Origin: JBCAWW01 sp039024315
GTDB lineage: Bacteria > Bacteroidota > Bacteroidia > J057
Length of the DNA: 64,000 nt
Assembly: GCA_039024315.1 (NCBI GenBank)
Contig: JBCCQN010000005.1
Span: 55,553-119,552 of the forward strand
Direction: 5' to 3'
How positions within the stretch are numbered: position 1 is the stretch's first letter; every line of letters begins with the position of its first letter. The position numbers and the translations under genes were made by a program. The notes under the pieces were generated by a model that worked only from the letters and a program-made list of their open reading frames with translations, was not told the origin of the DNA and searched no databases. Of this stretch, positions 1 through 7,797 are shown one piece after another.

Positions 1-111
1 CAATCGAAGGTCCCGAAGCAAGAAATTTTTCGATTCCTACCCAAAACCTAACATGCGGAATGGCAGTTAGAGTAGTGATTATTTGTGTAGCTTCCCAACA
101 AAATTAAGTCA

Positions 112-825
112 ATGGCACGAATCATTCAGTTAGCGGTGCTGCTTTGCGTATTTATTTTTACCGCTTGCAAGACAGAAGTAGCTCCCCCAGAGGAGTCTCC
201 GAAAGAGGAAGTAGAGCTTAAGGCAGTCTTTTCATATTTGGCGCTGGGCGATTCCTACACTATTGGCGAAAGTGTAGCCGAAGCCATGCGCTGGCCCGTA
301 CAACTACAGGCCAAGCTGGAAGCAGAAGGAACAGAAGTGCTAAGTCCGGAAATCATCGCCCGTACGGGTTGGACCACTGACGAGCTACAAGTTGCGATTG
401 AACGTTCTGCGCTAGCAGATACCTTTGACTTAGTCTCTCTCCTCATCGGAGTCAATAACCAATATCGGAGCTATGACTTCACCCGATACGAAAAAGAGTT
501 TGTCGAACTACTAGACCGAGCGATCAAATTTGCTCAAGGCGACAAGAAAAGAGTATTTGTCGTCAGCATTCCCGATTATGGTGCGACCCCCTTTGGACAA
601 AGTGGTAATCCACAAAAAATCGGCGAAGAGCTCGACCAATACAATGCCTACGCCCAATCCGTTTGTGAAGCGCGTGAAATCCCTTTTTTCAACATTACCC
701 CCATCTCCCGCGAGGCCCTCAATGATCCCGAACTAGTTGCCCGCGATGATCTACACCCCTCCGGCAAGATGTATAGCCAGTGGGTGGACTTGTTTTGGGA
801 GGAGGTACAAGTCTTGGTGGAGTAG
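112..825 (+). CDS. SGNH/GDSL-family hydrolase lipoprotein
   Basis: A 237-aa lipoprotein, probably an esterase or acyl-hydrolase acting at the cell envelope. The N-terminus is a hydrophobic signal ending in a lipobox (FTAC, Cys19). The SGNH blocks are visible: GDSY with Ser48 as the likely nucleophile (block I), the Gly in ARTGW near 86 (block II), GVNN near 113-116 (block III) and DDLHP with the Asp212/His215 pair (block V). Length is normal for a single-domain SGNH enzyme. It stands alone, on the strand opposite to the following island, and converges with the caspase gene with three bases between the stop codons. The substrate cannot be told from sequence. Confidence 0.88.
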   Translation: MARIIQLAVLLCVFIFTACKTEVAPPEESPKEEVELKAVFSYLALGDSYTIGESVAEAMRWPVQLQAKLEAEGTEVLSPEIIARTGWTTDELQVAIERSALADTFDLVSLLIGVNNQYRSYDFTRYEKEFVELLDRAIKFAQGDKKRVFVVSIPDYGATPFGQSGNPQKIGEELDQYNAYAQSVCEAREIPFFNITPISREALNDPELVARDDLHPSGKMYSQWVDLFWEEVQVLVE

Positions 826-828
826 GGC

Positions 829-1791
829 TTAGATCTGTTTTTTGAGGACTAATTGGCGATAATAATGACCAAGAGGAGTTAGCTTACAACTTTTGCTATT
901 CATAGCTGCATCGTACATATGCTCCTCGCCCACTGGTACCACAAAACCTACTTTGGCAAACTTTTGTAATAATCGGAATTGTCTCTCTTTTTCTGTGTCT
1001 CCGAGTTTTGCTTCTGGTTCATAAGCGGGCTCTAGAGGAAAGTTATCTAGTTTACCTTGAAACAGTGGCTTCAATTCGCGAATAACTTCAGCTTCCAGAG
1101 CTGGTTTACATTTACGGATTACTGACTCACGCTCCAAATAGGCAGCGAACTGTGGCCTTTGATCTGCTAAAGAAAGTAACTGCTCTAAATGCCGGTACAA
1201 ACTTCCTAAAGTTACTTTTCCGACTACATCTCCTGCTTGTCCTTTCAGACCATCGATTAAATGCTTGGTAAAGATGCTACCACCTGCACTCATTTCAGCA
1301 CTTTGCTCAGAGCTTGCAGCTGCCAAAATAGCCATTCCTTTCCGAAGACTGGTTCTGTCCTCCCCCTGAGAGGAAATTTGAAACATTTCCCCACTGAAGC
1401 AACAGTCTAGGATGATAATCACCTCATCATGATGGCTATTCATCGCTAAACTTTGCAGCTCAAAAAAAGAGATACCAGGATCATCTAGTGTGGCTTCAGA
1501 GGTACATAAAAATCCGACTCCGCCTTTGACACTACCATGACCTGAAAAATATAACAGACATTCGTCATAGTTTTTATCGTTAAAAAACTTAATCAGTTTG
1601 TTGCGTAATTGGCTTCTTCTGACCGTTTCTCGGTCATTTAACAATGTATCACAATGATAATTGTACTTCCCATCATGATCTTTACTTAAGATTTCTTCTA
1701 GGCGCTCTGTCTCTTTAATCACGCCGGACAAATTGGGAAACTTTTTACTCTTATAATTTTCAATGCCGATCAAGAGGGCTTTGCGATCCAT
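829..1791 (-). CDS. Caspase-family (peptidase C14-like) protease with C-terminal winged-helix-like extension
   Basis: A 320-aa protein with a caspase/metacaspase-type domain in residues 1-200. ALLIGIENYK is the first strand, YFSGHG carries the catalytic His85, and LDCCFSG carries the catalytic Cys131. There is no signal peptide, so it should act in the cytoplasm. Residues about 250-320 (FRLLQKFAKVGF to LTPLGHYYRQLV) look like a small winged helix; this is an inference from pattern only. The ATG lies one base after the stop of the upstream Hsp90-like gene, so the two are almost certainly translationally coupled. By analogy with caspase-fold effectors of bacterial conflict systems it could be a suicide or signalling protease switched by its partner. 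Substrate and trigger are unknown. Confidence 0.85.
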   Translation of the reverse strand: MDRKALLIGIENYKSKKFPNLSGVIKETERLEEILSKDHDGKYNYHCDTLLNDRETVRRSQLRNKLIKFFNDKNYDECLLYFSGHGSVKGGVGFLCTSEATLDDPGISFFELQSLAMNSHHDEVIIILDCCFSGEMFQISSQGEDRTSLRKGMAILAAASSEQSAEMSAGGSIFTKHLIDGLKGQAGDVVGKVTLGSLYRHLEQLLSLADQRPQFAAYLERESVIRKCKPALEAEVIRELKPLFQGKLDNFPLEPAYEPEAKLGDTEKERQFRLLQKFAKVGFVVPVGEEHMYDAAMNSKSCKLTPLGHYYRQLVLKKQI

Positions 1792-1792
1792 A

Positions 1793-3277
1793 TTATTCAG
1801 GCTTGGTTTGGATTTGTAAACACATGTGTCGGAGATAAGAAATTTGCGCTTCCTCGGCTCCTAACTGATGTAATTGAGAGATTGCCATATGTAAAAGGCT
1901 AACACAATATAACTTTAATGCGATATTTTCCTTCACTTCGGGGTCATTTTGATCCGGTTCTTCGATGATGACCTCCGTATCCGTGGCCAGAACGTGAATA
2001 AAATCGCGTTCGAGATCCTCATTACTGATTACGGCAGCTTCGTATTCATCGGGCAATTCAGCCGTGGTATTGACTAGGACAAGACGAGATTTGGCATTTT
2101 TTGCGCTTATTTTTGTTACGATATCCTTCCAAGTCATCAAAGCACTTAGGCCACAAAAACGATAATGCTGGGCGAGAAAATGCTGCCAATGCAAACGACT
2201 GATCGCGTATGCTAGGATTTGATTTCGGTATTGCCCTAAAATACGCTGTAAAATATGAGGCTGATCGTTCGCGAGTAGCGTAAAAAATGAAAATACCTGC
2301 TTGTTTAGGTAGGCCGGTAGCTCATGGACGATAGGATCATCAGGCAGGAGTTGGTTACGGGTGGCAGTAAGCTTGAGATGAGGACTGTTGACCAATACCT
2401 TGATAAAAGAAAAATTAGCTGGCAAAAAATTATCCTCTGTTTCGCAAACCCAAACGCCTTTTTTAAAAACCTGAGCTCCGTTGGTTTCTGCGACTTCCGA
2501 TATCGGGCCTACACTCAAAAAAATCTGACTACCATCAAGTGCAGTATGCACATAGTTCGCCAAAGACTGGTGTTGGGGATAGTAGTTTGTTAGAAGTGCT
2601 TGGGCTTCATTTTTGTTCCAGAGGATAGCTTGTGCGGTATCTTTTTTTACGGCTTGCCGAACGCTTCTCTCGACAAACTCACAGCTTGGATTTATAGCCT
2701 CCGCTCCCTTTCCGATCAAGATTGGTTTGCGTAATAAGGCAAAAGTACGCCTAATATAAGCCTCCAAGGCTTCTCTTTTGGCTAGGTGCAAAAACTGAGG
2801 CTTAAGCACCAATTTGACACTAGTCCCTTGGGGTGCATCCTCTTGCTCAAATAATTGCATTTGATTTTTGCCCTCTAGCCAAAGCAGTCGATTCGCATGC
2901 GTACTCTCTGCTTGCCGACTAACAATTTCAATTCTTTGCGCCAAGGCAAAACCGCTCAGACGTCCAATCCCAAATTCCCCTAAGCAAGACTCATCTTGTC
3001 TTGCCACTTTATTGCCAAATATTGAAAAGTTTTTGACTAACTCCTCTCGACCCATGCCCCTCCCTTGGTCTGAAATGATGATAGCACCTTCTTCAATATC
3101 GACCCTAATGGGCTTAAATTCATCATTTTGATAAGCATCAAAGGCATTTGATATATAGGCTCTCAGAGCAATCAAAGGCTCTGGTAAATAGCTTTCACGC
3201 CATAATTGGAGCACATGGGCAAATTTGCTTTGTAGATTTACCGTTTGTCCAAACTCTGTGCTGAGTTGGTTAGTCAT
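1793..3277 (-). CDS. Hsp90-type GHKL ATPase partner of a caspase-like protease
   Basis: A 494-aa protein with an N-terminal Hsp90/HtpG-like nucleotide-binding domain. The N-box reads LRAYISNAFDA (Asn44, Asp47), the second motif SDQGRGMG (Asp70), the glycine lid GEFGIGRLSGF (100-110), and the Gly-Thr motif is at 151-152. It is shorter than housekeeping HtpG (about 620 aa), and its C-terminal half is not recognisable as the usual middle and dimerisation domains. In Hsp90, GyrB and MutL the residue four before the N-box Asn is the catalytic Glu; here it is Ala40, so nucleotide binding with little or no hydrolysis is expected. It is first in a two-gene unit with the caspase gene (one base apart), suggesting a nucleotide-dependent sensor or chaperone-like switch controlling that protease. 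Confidence 0.85.
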   Translation of the reverse strand: MTNQLSTEFGQTVNLQSKFAHVLQLWRESYLPEPLIALRAYISNAFDAYQNDEFKPIRVDIEEGAIIISDQGRGMGREELVKNFSIFGNKVARQDESCLGEFGIGRLSGFALAQRIEIVSRQAESTHANRLLWLEGKNQMQLFEQEDAPQGTSVKLVLKPQFLHLAKREALEAYIRRTFALLRKPILIGKGAEAINPSCEFVERSVRQAVKKDTAQAILWNKNEAQALLTNYYPQHQSLANYVHTALDGSQIFLSVGPISEVAETNGAQVFKKGVWVCETEDNFLPANFSFIKVLVNSPHLKLTATRNQLLPDDPIVHELPAYLNKQVFSFFTLLANDQPHILQRILGQYRNQILAYAISRLHWQHFLAQHYRFCGLSALMTWKDIVTKISAKNAKSRLVLVNTTAELPDEYEAAVISNEDLERDFIHVLATDTEVIIEEPDQNDPEVKENIALKLYCVSLLHMAISQLHQLGAEEAQISYLRHMCLQIQTKPE

Positions 3278-3479
3278 AGATTCCTAAATAGATTGATTTA
3301 ACGTTCTCCCCATAGGGGGGACGCAGCCTCAGCTGCGCCCCAGTCGAGAGAGAGTAAAAATGAAAATTAAATTGTTTAGGTGTGCATTCTGGCCTGAGTA
3401 CGATAATCGCATAATGCTTTGGTTTGATCAATACCAGAAAAGTGGTAGTTATTTATTTTGTGTTCTCGGTTTTGGTTTA

Positions 3480-3586
3480 CTGCTGCGCAGAACGATTGTC
3501 TTGAGGGTGCGGCATGCATGCTCGCACCTACCTTTTGTAGCGGCGTATTGCATGCGCCGCAAGGGATGATCGTTCTGCAAAGCAGC
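3480..3586. repeat. REP-like inverted pair with internal hairpins
   Basis: The left arm CTGCTGCGCAGAACGA (3480-3495) is complementary to the right arm CGTTCTGCAAAGCAGC (3571-3586) apart from one mismatch in the core. Two internal GC-rich inverted repeats, with arms GGTGCG/CGCACC and GCGGCG/CGCCGC, lie between. The same core recurs elsewhere in intergenic positions of this window (for example 18745-18820, 26930-27106 and 36618-36794), which is the behaviour of a REP/BIME-type dispersed element. Confidence 0.7.
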
Positions 3587-3591
3587 AAAAA

Positions 3592-3626
3592 CAAAAAAAG
3601 GCTGACAGAGAAACTCTATTAGCCCT
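3592..3626 (-). terminator. Rho-independent terminator after the first LuxR regulator gene
   Basis: Read on the minus strand, a GGCT...AGCC stem with an inner AGAG/CTCT stem is followed by seven T residues. It sits about 20 bases past the regulator stop at 3646. It is nearly identical to the terminator at 36802-36835 after tonB, including the adjacent REP-like palindrome. Confidence 0.75.
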
Positions 3627-3645
3627 TGCAGAAATACTTTTTTGC

Positions 3646-4308
3646 CTAGTCAGTGCCTAAGGAGGGATCAATTAGGCCTATCTGGACGGCTTTCATCAAT
3701 AGCTCTTGACTATTCCGAGCCCCTAGTTTTTTGCGTATGTTACGAAGATGGGTATGCACCGTATTGGGAGCGATTTGTAGATTTACACCGATCTCGTCAC
3801 TGGTTATGCCTTTGGCCAAAACGCGAATAATCTCTAGTTCTCTTTTGGAGATTTTGGGCTTCGGTTTTTGTTCTTCTCGGATAATTTCTGGCAGCATTTT
3901 CATTACATCTTGCCCATAGTATTCTCTACCAGTAGCAACCTCCCTTACCGCGAGAACAAGTTCGTTAGCAGAGTCATCTTTAAAAATATAGCTGCGTACA
4001 CCTAAGCGTAAAGCTCGCTTAACATAAACCTTAGCTTTGTGGTTAGTTAGTATCACAATGCCAATATCCTGACTAGGATATTTTTCATAGATAGCCGCGG
4101 TTGCCTCTAAACCCGTTTGTCCTGGCATCTCAAGGTCCATGATCACCACGTCGACCTCGTGTTTGTGCTGATCGACTAAGTCAACGACTTCTAGGCCGTT
4201 GGTAGCATGAGCAATTACATTTACTCCCTCTTCATACTTTAAGAGTGCCGCCACTCCTTCGCGAAACATTTGTGTATCCTCAGCAAGGATTACATTAACT
4301 ATTTTCAT
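3646..4308 (-). CDS. LuxR/NarL-type response regulator
   Basis: A 220-aa two-component regulator. The receiver domain (1-120) has the acidic pair Glu10/Asp11, the phospho-acceptor Asp58 in VIMDLEMPG, a Thr in VILTNH and a Lys in YIFKDD. The C-terminal LuxR-type helix-turn-helix occupies about 150-210 (TVHTHLRNIRKKLG). The ATG at 4308 is preferred over an upstream TTG at 4326: it gives the canonical MKIVNVILAED start and follows the kinase stop (4310) by one base. It should be phosphorylated by the adjacent TPR kinase. It is paralogous to the regulator at 7798-8472. Target genes are unknown, but the neighbouring Hsp90-like/caspase pair is an obvious candidate. Confidence 0.93.
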   Translation of the reverse strand: MKIVNVILAEDTQMFREGVAALLKYEEGVNVIAHATNGLEVVDLVDQHKHEVDVVIMDLEMPGQTGLEATAAIYEKYPSQDIGIVILTNHKAKVYVKRALRLGVRSYIFKDDSANELVLAVREVATGREYYGQDVMKMLPEIIREEQKPKPKISKRELEIIRVLAKGITSDEIGVNLQIAPNTVHTHLRNIRKKLGARNSQELLMKAVQIGLIDPSLGTD

Positions 4309-4309
4309 G

Positions 4310-6529
4310 CTAAACTGGAATTTCAATATTGACCGTGGTACCTCGCCCTAGCTGAGAGTCATACTCACAACTCCCTCCTAAGCTATTGGTGATCGTGTGG
4401 ATGATTTTCACTCCTTTCCCTTCAAATTCCTTATCAGCCGTATCGAAGCCTACACCGTCATCAATCACCATCAAGTTTAGGAGATCATCTACCTCTGTTA
4501 TGTTGATTTCGATATTTTTGGCGCCGGAGTGTTTGACCGCATTATTGAGCAATTCGGATATTAATGAGTAAAGTTTGACGCGAGTATCCAAACCCAATTT
4601 TTCAGCATTAAAATCAAACACGGGCTCTACTGCTATATTACTGTATTGAGAAGTCTTTTGACACAGTTCTTGGACAGCATCGGCAAAGTAGCGCTTAGCC
4701 AAGACAGTCTGCCCATTCTCGTGAGAAATCGCTCGAACTTTTTCTTGAATTTGAGAGAGGTTCTCTTCTAAGTTTTGCCAAACTTCTTGATTCAAAGCTC
4801 CAAATCCTTGTTTAAATGGATGCTTTGCTAAAGTAAAGAGAGCCCCCACGTCATTGTGTAAAGCCAAAGAGATACGCCCTCTTTCTTCTTTTTGTCCTTT
4901 GAGCATCGCCAAGATAGAGTCCGCTTTATTGCTTTCGATCAGATTCTCGATTTGGAGCTTTTGATATTGGACTTCGGCTTTCTGTTTTTCCGCTTCCGCT
5001 TTTTGTCTTTCCGCTTCCGCTTTTTGCTTAGCTATTTCTACCTTTTGGGCTTCAACCTCAGATTCCTTATATGCGGCTAAAATACGCTGTTTTTCAGCCT
5101 CGGATTTTTGCTTAGTCTCTTTAGTTTTTTGAAGATAAAAGATCACACCTACAATCAAAGTAAAAAGGACAAAAACCAATATGAAGTTTCGGACTAGTAT
5201 TTTTCTCTTCGCCGCCGCGGCCTGCTCATACAATTTGAGGTTAGTATCAAAGTGTGAGGCTTCGGCTCGTCGTAAGCTACCATTGATCATCTCGACAAGA
5301 CTATCTTCGGCCTGGCTGTATTGGTAAGCTTGATCGTAGTCTCCCAATTGAGCATTGAGAAAAGCTAAGTCATCAAGAACGCGACGATGAAGGTCGTTTT
5401 GTTGGGTATTAGCGACTTTTTCCAAACTTTCACTTAAAGAGATCTGAGCTGATTTAAACTGCTTGGTTTCCAGATACAATTCGCCCAGATTAATGTACGC
5501 CAATACCGCACTTCTAGAACTTTGCGCTCGAGATAAAGCTACCGCCTGTTTATAGTATTGCTCTGCTTTTGTAAAATCTTTTTGTTTTTCGTGAATGGTA
5601 CCAAGTTGGTTCATTAACTTGGTAAAGTCTTCATACTCAATTTGATACTGATCTATTTTCTTATTGAACGCCTTGAACGCTTCTTCCCCTATTGTTAATG
5701 CCTCATCTTTTTTTCCCATTTCCCCCCAAAGTCCAATCAAAGCTACTTCAGCTTTTATCAGAAGAGGAATATTGTTTACTTCTTTGGCGTAAGTCAATAA
5801 GTCTTGAAGCTGTGATTCGGCCGAATCATAGGCTCCTAATTCCAAATAAATGTTTCCGAGGGAAAGACGATTATAGGCAACACCGGCCTGTTCTTCCAAT
5901 TCATGCATTACAGATAAGCTATTGAGGCTATTCTCCAAGGCTTTGTCCAGTTCTCCCTTCTGAAATAAGGCATCAGATAAGTTGATCTGTATATAGGCCG
6001 CTACTTTATCATCTTCAATGTCTTGCCATATATCTAGACCTTTTTGGAAGTGAAATACTGCGGAATCCAAGTTCCCCAACTTCTTATGAATTATCCCTAA
6101 ATTGTTATGACTATCCCCTACATTTCCAGTCAGGTCTAGTATTTTTCTCAGGCTCAGCGCCTTTTGCGCAAATTCTAAGGCTTCAACAAGCTCATTTTGA
6201 CGTTGGGCGATGGTACTTTTTTGACTGTAGCAGTCTGAGGCAAGATGAGGATAATCTCTTTTGAGTGCCAATTGTAAAGTCGAATCAAGCATATGTGAAG
6301 CTTTTGTATAATCCTTACCTGCTTGGATCAGCTCAAAGGCATCATTATTAATAGCCCACAATCCTTCTAGGGAAGTCGAGTTTTGGGCTGATAAATTCGT
6401 AGAAGCCATAAAAAGAAGTACAAATACAACCGCAAATTTTCTTGTTTCTATCAATCCAAAAAACATATATAAGAGCTTATTTATGGCAAGTCTGTGATCA
6501 TTCTTTTCTGTTGTTATCAAACCCTTCAT
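4310..6529 (-). CDS. TPR-repeat sensor histidine kinase (HisKA_3 type)
   Basis: A membrane sensor kinase of about 739 aa. An N-terminal hydrophobic segment (ending STNLSAQ) is followed by roughly 350 residues of TPR repeats predicted to lie in the periplasm, a transmembrane helix near residues 445-466, and a Lys/Glu/Ala-rich coiled coil. Then comes a NarX-type dimerisation motif (ERGRISLALHNDVG, phospho-acceptor near His558) and a C-terminal HATPase (Asn in SELLNNAVKH, DDGVGFD, GKGVKI). ATG 6529 is chosen over an upstream GTG at 6538. It is coupled to its LuxR regulator by a one-base gap. It is paralogous to the kinase at 8469-10508, and codons in 5202-5416 are almost identical in DNA to that gene, pointing to recombination. 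Confidence 0.92.
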   Translation of the reverse strand: MKGLITTEKNDHRLAINKLLYMFFGLIETRKFAVVFVLLFMASTNLSAQNSTSLEGLWAINNDAFELIQAGKDYTKASHMLDSTLQLALKRDYPHLASDCYSQKSTIAQRQNELVEALEFAQKALSLRKILDLTGNVGDSHNNLGIIHKKLGNLDSAVFHFQKGLDIWQDIEDDKVAAYIQINLSDALFQKGELDKALENSLNSLSVMHELEEQAGVAYNRLSLGNIYLELGAYDSAESQLQDLLTYAKEVNNIPLLIKAEVALIGLWGEMGKKDEALTIGEEAFKAFNKKIDQYQIEYEDFTKLMNQLGTIHEKQKDFTKAEQYYKQAVALSRAQSSRSAVLAYINLGELYLETKQFKSAQISLSESLEKVANTQQNDLHRRVLDDLAFLNAQLGDYDQAYQYSQAEDSLVEMINGSLRRAEASHFDTNLKLYEQAAAAKRKILVRNFILVFVLFTLIVGVIFYLQKTKETKQKSEAEKQRILAAYKESEVEAQKVEIAKQKAEAERQKAEAEKQKAEVQYQKLQIENLIESNKADSILAMLKGQKEERGRISLALHNDVGALFTLAKHPFKQGFGALNQEVWQNLEENLSQIQEKVRAISHENGQTVLAKRYFADAVQELCQKTSQYSNIAVEPVFDFNAEKLGLDTRVKLYSLISELLNNAVKHSGAKNIEINITEVDDLLNLMVIDDGVGFDTADKEFEGKGVKIIHTITNSLGGSCEYDSQLGRGTTVNIEIPV
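5202..5416 (-). repeat. 215-bp near-identical block shared with the second TPR kinase (copy 1)
   Basis: This segment matches 9235-9449 without gaps, with four mismatches by eye, about 98% identity. It encodes the last TPR, the linker and the first bases of the membrane region (VANTQQNDLHRR to LYEQAAAAKR). The flanking parts of the two genes are clearly more diverged. Confidence 0.9.
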
Positions 6530-6654
6530 AGGGGACACAATTTTTATTTATAAGACGAGGAGTCATAGATTTTTAACCGATGGCCACCTAATTAGCTTTG
6601 TGGGACTTACTAAGTAGCCTGCAATTAAATCAACGGCTCATCAATAATTCATCA

Positions 6655-7311
6655 TTAGAATTTGTTTAAGTTTTCTTGAATCTTAATAAGGTACTCATAT
6701 ACTTTTAGACCGATCTCTAAGTTTTCGAATCGAATGGTTTTGTGATTAAAACTCCCTAACTCTTTGGTAAAAGCAGGATCTTTTAAACAATTTTCAGCAT
6801 TCAAACACTTAAAATGGATTATTTCTACTGCTGGACCAACATTCGTATTGCCTGATTTGTGGGGTAAATGCTCAATACTTATTAACACATCCTTCAAATT
6901 TCCAAGTATTCGTCCTTTGGACGCAGAACCCATATCAAATGAAAAGTTTCCATGACTGTCGAACTTGACAACTGTTCTGCCATTCTTGTTTAATAAATCC
7001 TCTAACTCCTTGACAGGATTTTGATAATCTTCTTTTTGCCGTTTGGAAGTTTTTGGTTCCTCATATAAGAGGCCAATAATGTCAAGGTTTGAAATGAACT
7101 CACTGATGCTAACCACTAATTTATTCCGCTCAATATTTCCATCACTTTCACTGACTAAATCTAATCTCATTTTCCGCATTAACTCTTTATGTCTTAATCG
7201 AAAGTTGACAAGTTCAGTTTTCTGATTGTCTGGAAGAGTTAACGAACTAATACTCTGAAGGCACTGAAAAATATCTTCAGAACATATTTCCAAAAGTTTA
7301 TTCTTAGTCAT
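6655..7311 (-). CDS. Probable EAD11-like effector-associated-domain protein
   Basis: A 218-aa soluble protein without signal peptide. Residues 1-80 resemble the helical effector-associated domain 11 of Bacteroidota conflict proteins: a short helix, then LVNFRLRHKELMRKMRLDLV and an ERNKLVVSISEFI helix. The hallmark is a basic helix, a short Leu-Val-Ser turn and the ERN(K/R) helix. The C-terminal 110 residues are an unrecognised alpha/beta domain with two cysteines (FKCLNAENC) and a final YEYLIKIQ helix. ATG 7311 is preferred to the in-frame start at 7335 because it places the helix at the N-terminus. It sits alone between two kinase/regulator modules and two caspases. EADs are known as adaptors joining sensors to effectors, so an adaptor role is plausible but inferred. 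Confidence 0.6.
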   Translation of the reverse strand: MTKNKLLEICSEDIFQCLQSISSLTLPDNQKTELVNFRLRHKELMRKMRLDLVSESDGNIERNKLVVSISEFISNLDIIGLLYEEPKTSKRQKEDYQNPVKELEDLLNKNGRTVVKFDSHGNFSFDMGSASKGRILGNLKDVLISIEHLPHKSGNTNVGPAVEIIHFKCLNAENCLKDPAFTKELGSFNHKTIRFENLEIGLKVYEYLIKIQENLNKF

Positions 7312-7404
7312 CGTTTTGTCAGTTATGAGCTTCAATCAAGATCATACCGCTAAGTATTTCACCGTCCCTTCGACTATAACAATATATACCCATACTACTA
7401 AAAA

Positions 7405-7452
7405 GCGATGATTAATACTATTTTTTTAATAAAAAATAGTATTAATCATTGC
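7405..7452. repeat. AT-rich inverted repeat, 22-bp arms, 4-base loop
   Basis: Left arm 7405-7426 and right arm 7431-7452 are complementary at 21 of 22 positions, starting GC(G/A)ATGATTAATACTA and ending in a T6/A6 run around the loop TAAT. It could be a bidirectional terminator, a cruciform or an operator. No copy was noticed elsewhere in the window. Confidence 0.85.
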
Positions 7453-7526
7453 ACAAATGACTAAAAAATAATTAAGCAGATAAGAAAATTATAGTACTAT
7501 TACTGTAAACTCTCCGGTCGCAACAA

Positions 7527-7576
7527 AAAAACAGAGCTTCCTAGCATAGGAAAGTACGCAGAGAAATTCTGTTTTT
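7527..7576 (-). terminator. Terminator-like folded segment downstream of the caspase/kinase operon
   Basis: An outer stem AAAAACAGA/TCTGTTTTT (7527-7535 with 7568-7576) encloses an inner stem TTCCTA/TAGGAA with a 3-base loop (7538-7552). On the minus strand the inner hairpin is followed by CTGTTTTTTT, as expected for a terminator about 220 bases after the regulator stop at 7798. A small structured RNA is an alternative. Confidence 0.4.
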
Positions 7577-7797
7577 GGCAGTGCGAATAAGGTATTTGTG
7601 TCTATGATGGTACAGGCCCTACCACTACAATCAAAAGTAGCGTTTCACATGTGCTTGTTTCTTTTGTAACTCTCGTTTCAATTTAAATTGTTAATGAGAA
7701 CGATTTAGCTTTCTGCATTTATCTCTCCTTAGGCAACAATTATTTCAAAGGCCTAGAGTCAAAGTAGAGCTCAATGCATGATGCCGAAATACTGAGC

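Larger units (their letters stand above)
3278..3645. other. Gene-free stretch of 368 bases with nested hairpins
   Basis: No credible gene. It lies between the start of the Hsp90-like gene and the stop of a response regulator. It contains a GC-rich hairpin near 3319-3343, a pair of REP-like palindromes facing each other (3480-3495 and 3571-3586) with two further GC-rich hairpins between them (about 3507-3529 and 3540-3560), and a terminator at 3592-3626. Two overlapping short ORFs of 69-72 codons on opposite strands run across the hairpins and are artefacts of the repeats. Confidence 0.7.
7312..7797. other. Gene-free stretch of about 485 bases with a long perfect-type palindrome
   Basis: No ORF of interest. 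It contains a 48-base AT-rich palindrome (7405-7452) and a second folded segment (7527-7576) that could end the upstream caspase/kinase operon. The remainder is AT-rich and I see nothing else in it. Confidence 0.6.

Noticed and set aside
1..111. End of an upstream gene or promoter before the SGNH lipoprotein gene
   Set aside because: No open frame with protein character and no clear TAnnTTTG box could be found in these 111 bases.
3360..3594. Two overlapping ORFs of 69 and 72 codons on opposite strands
   Set aside because: Both run through the REP-like hairpins and lack any domain pattern.
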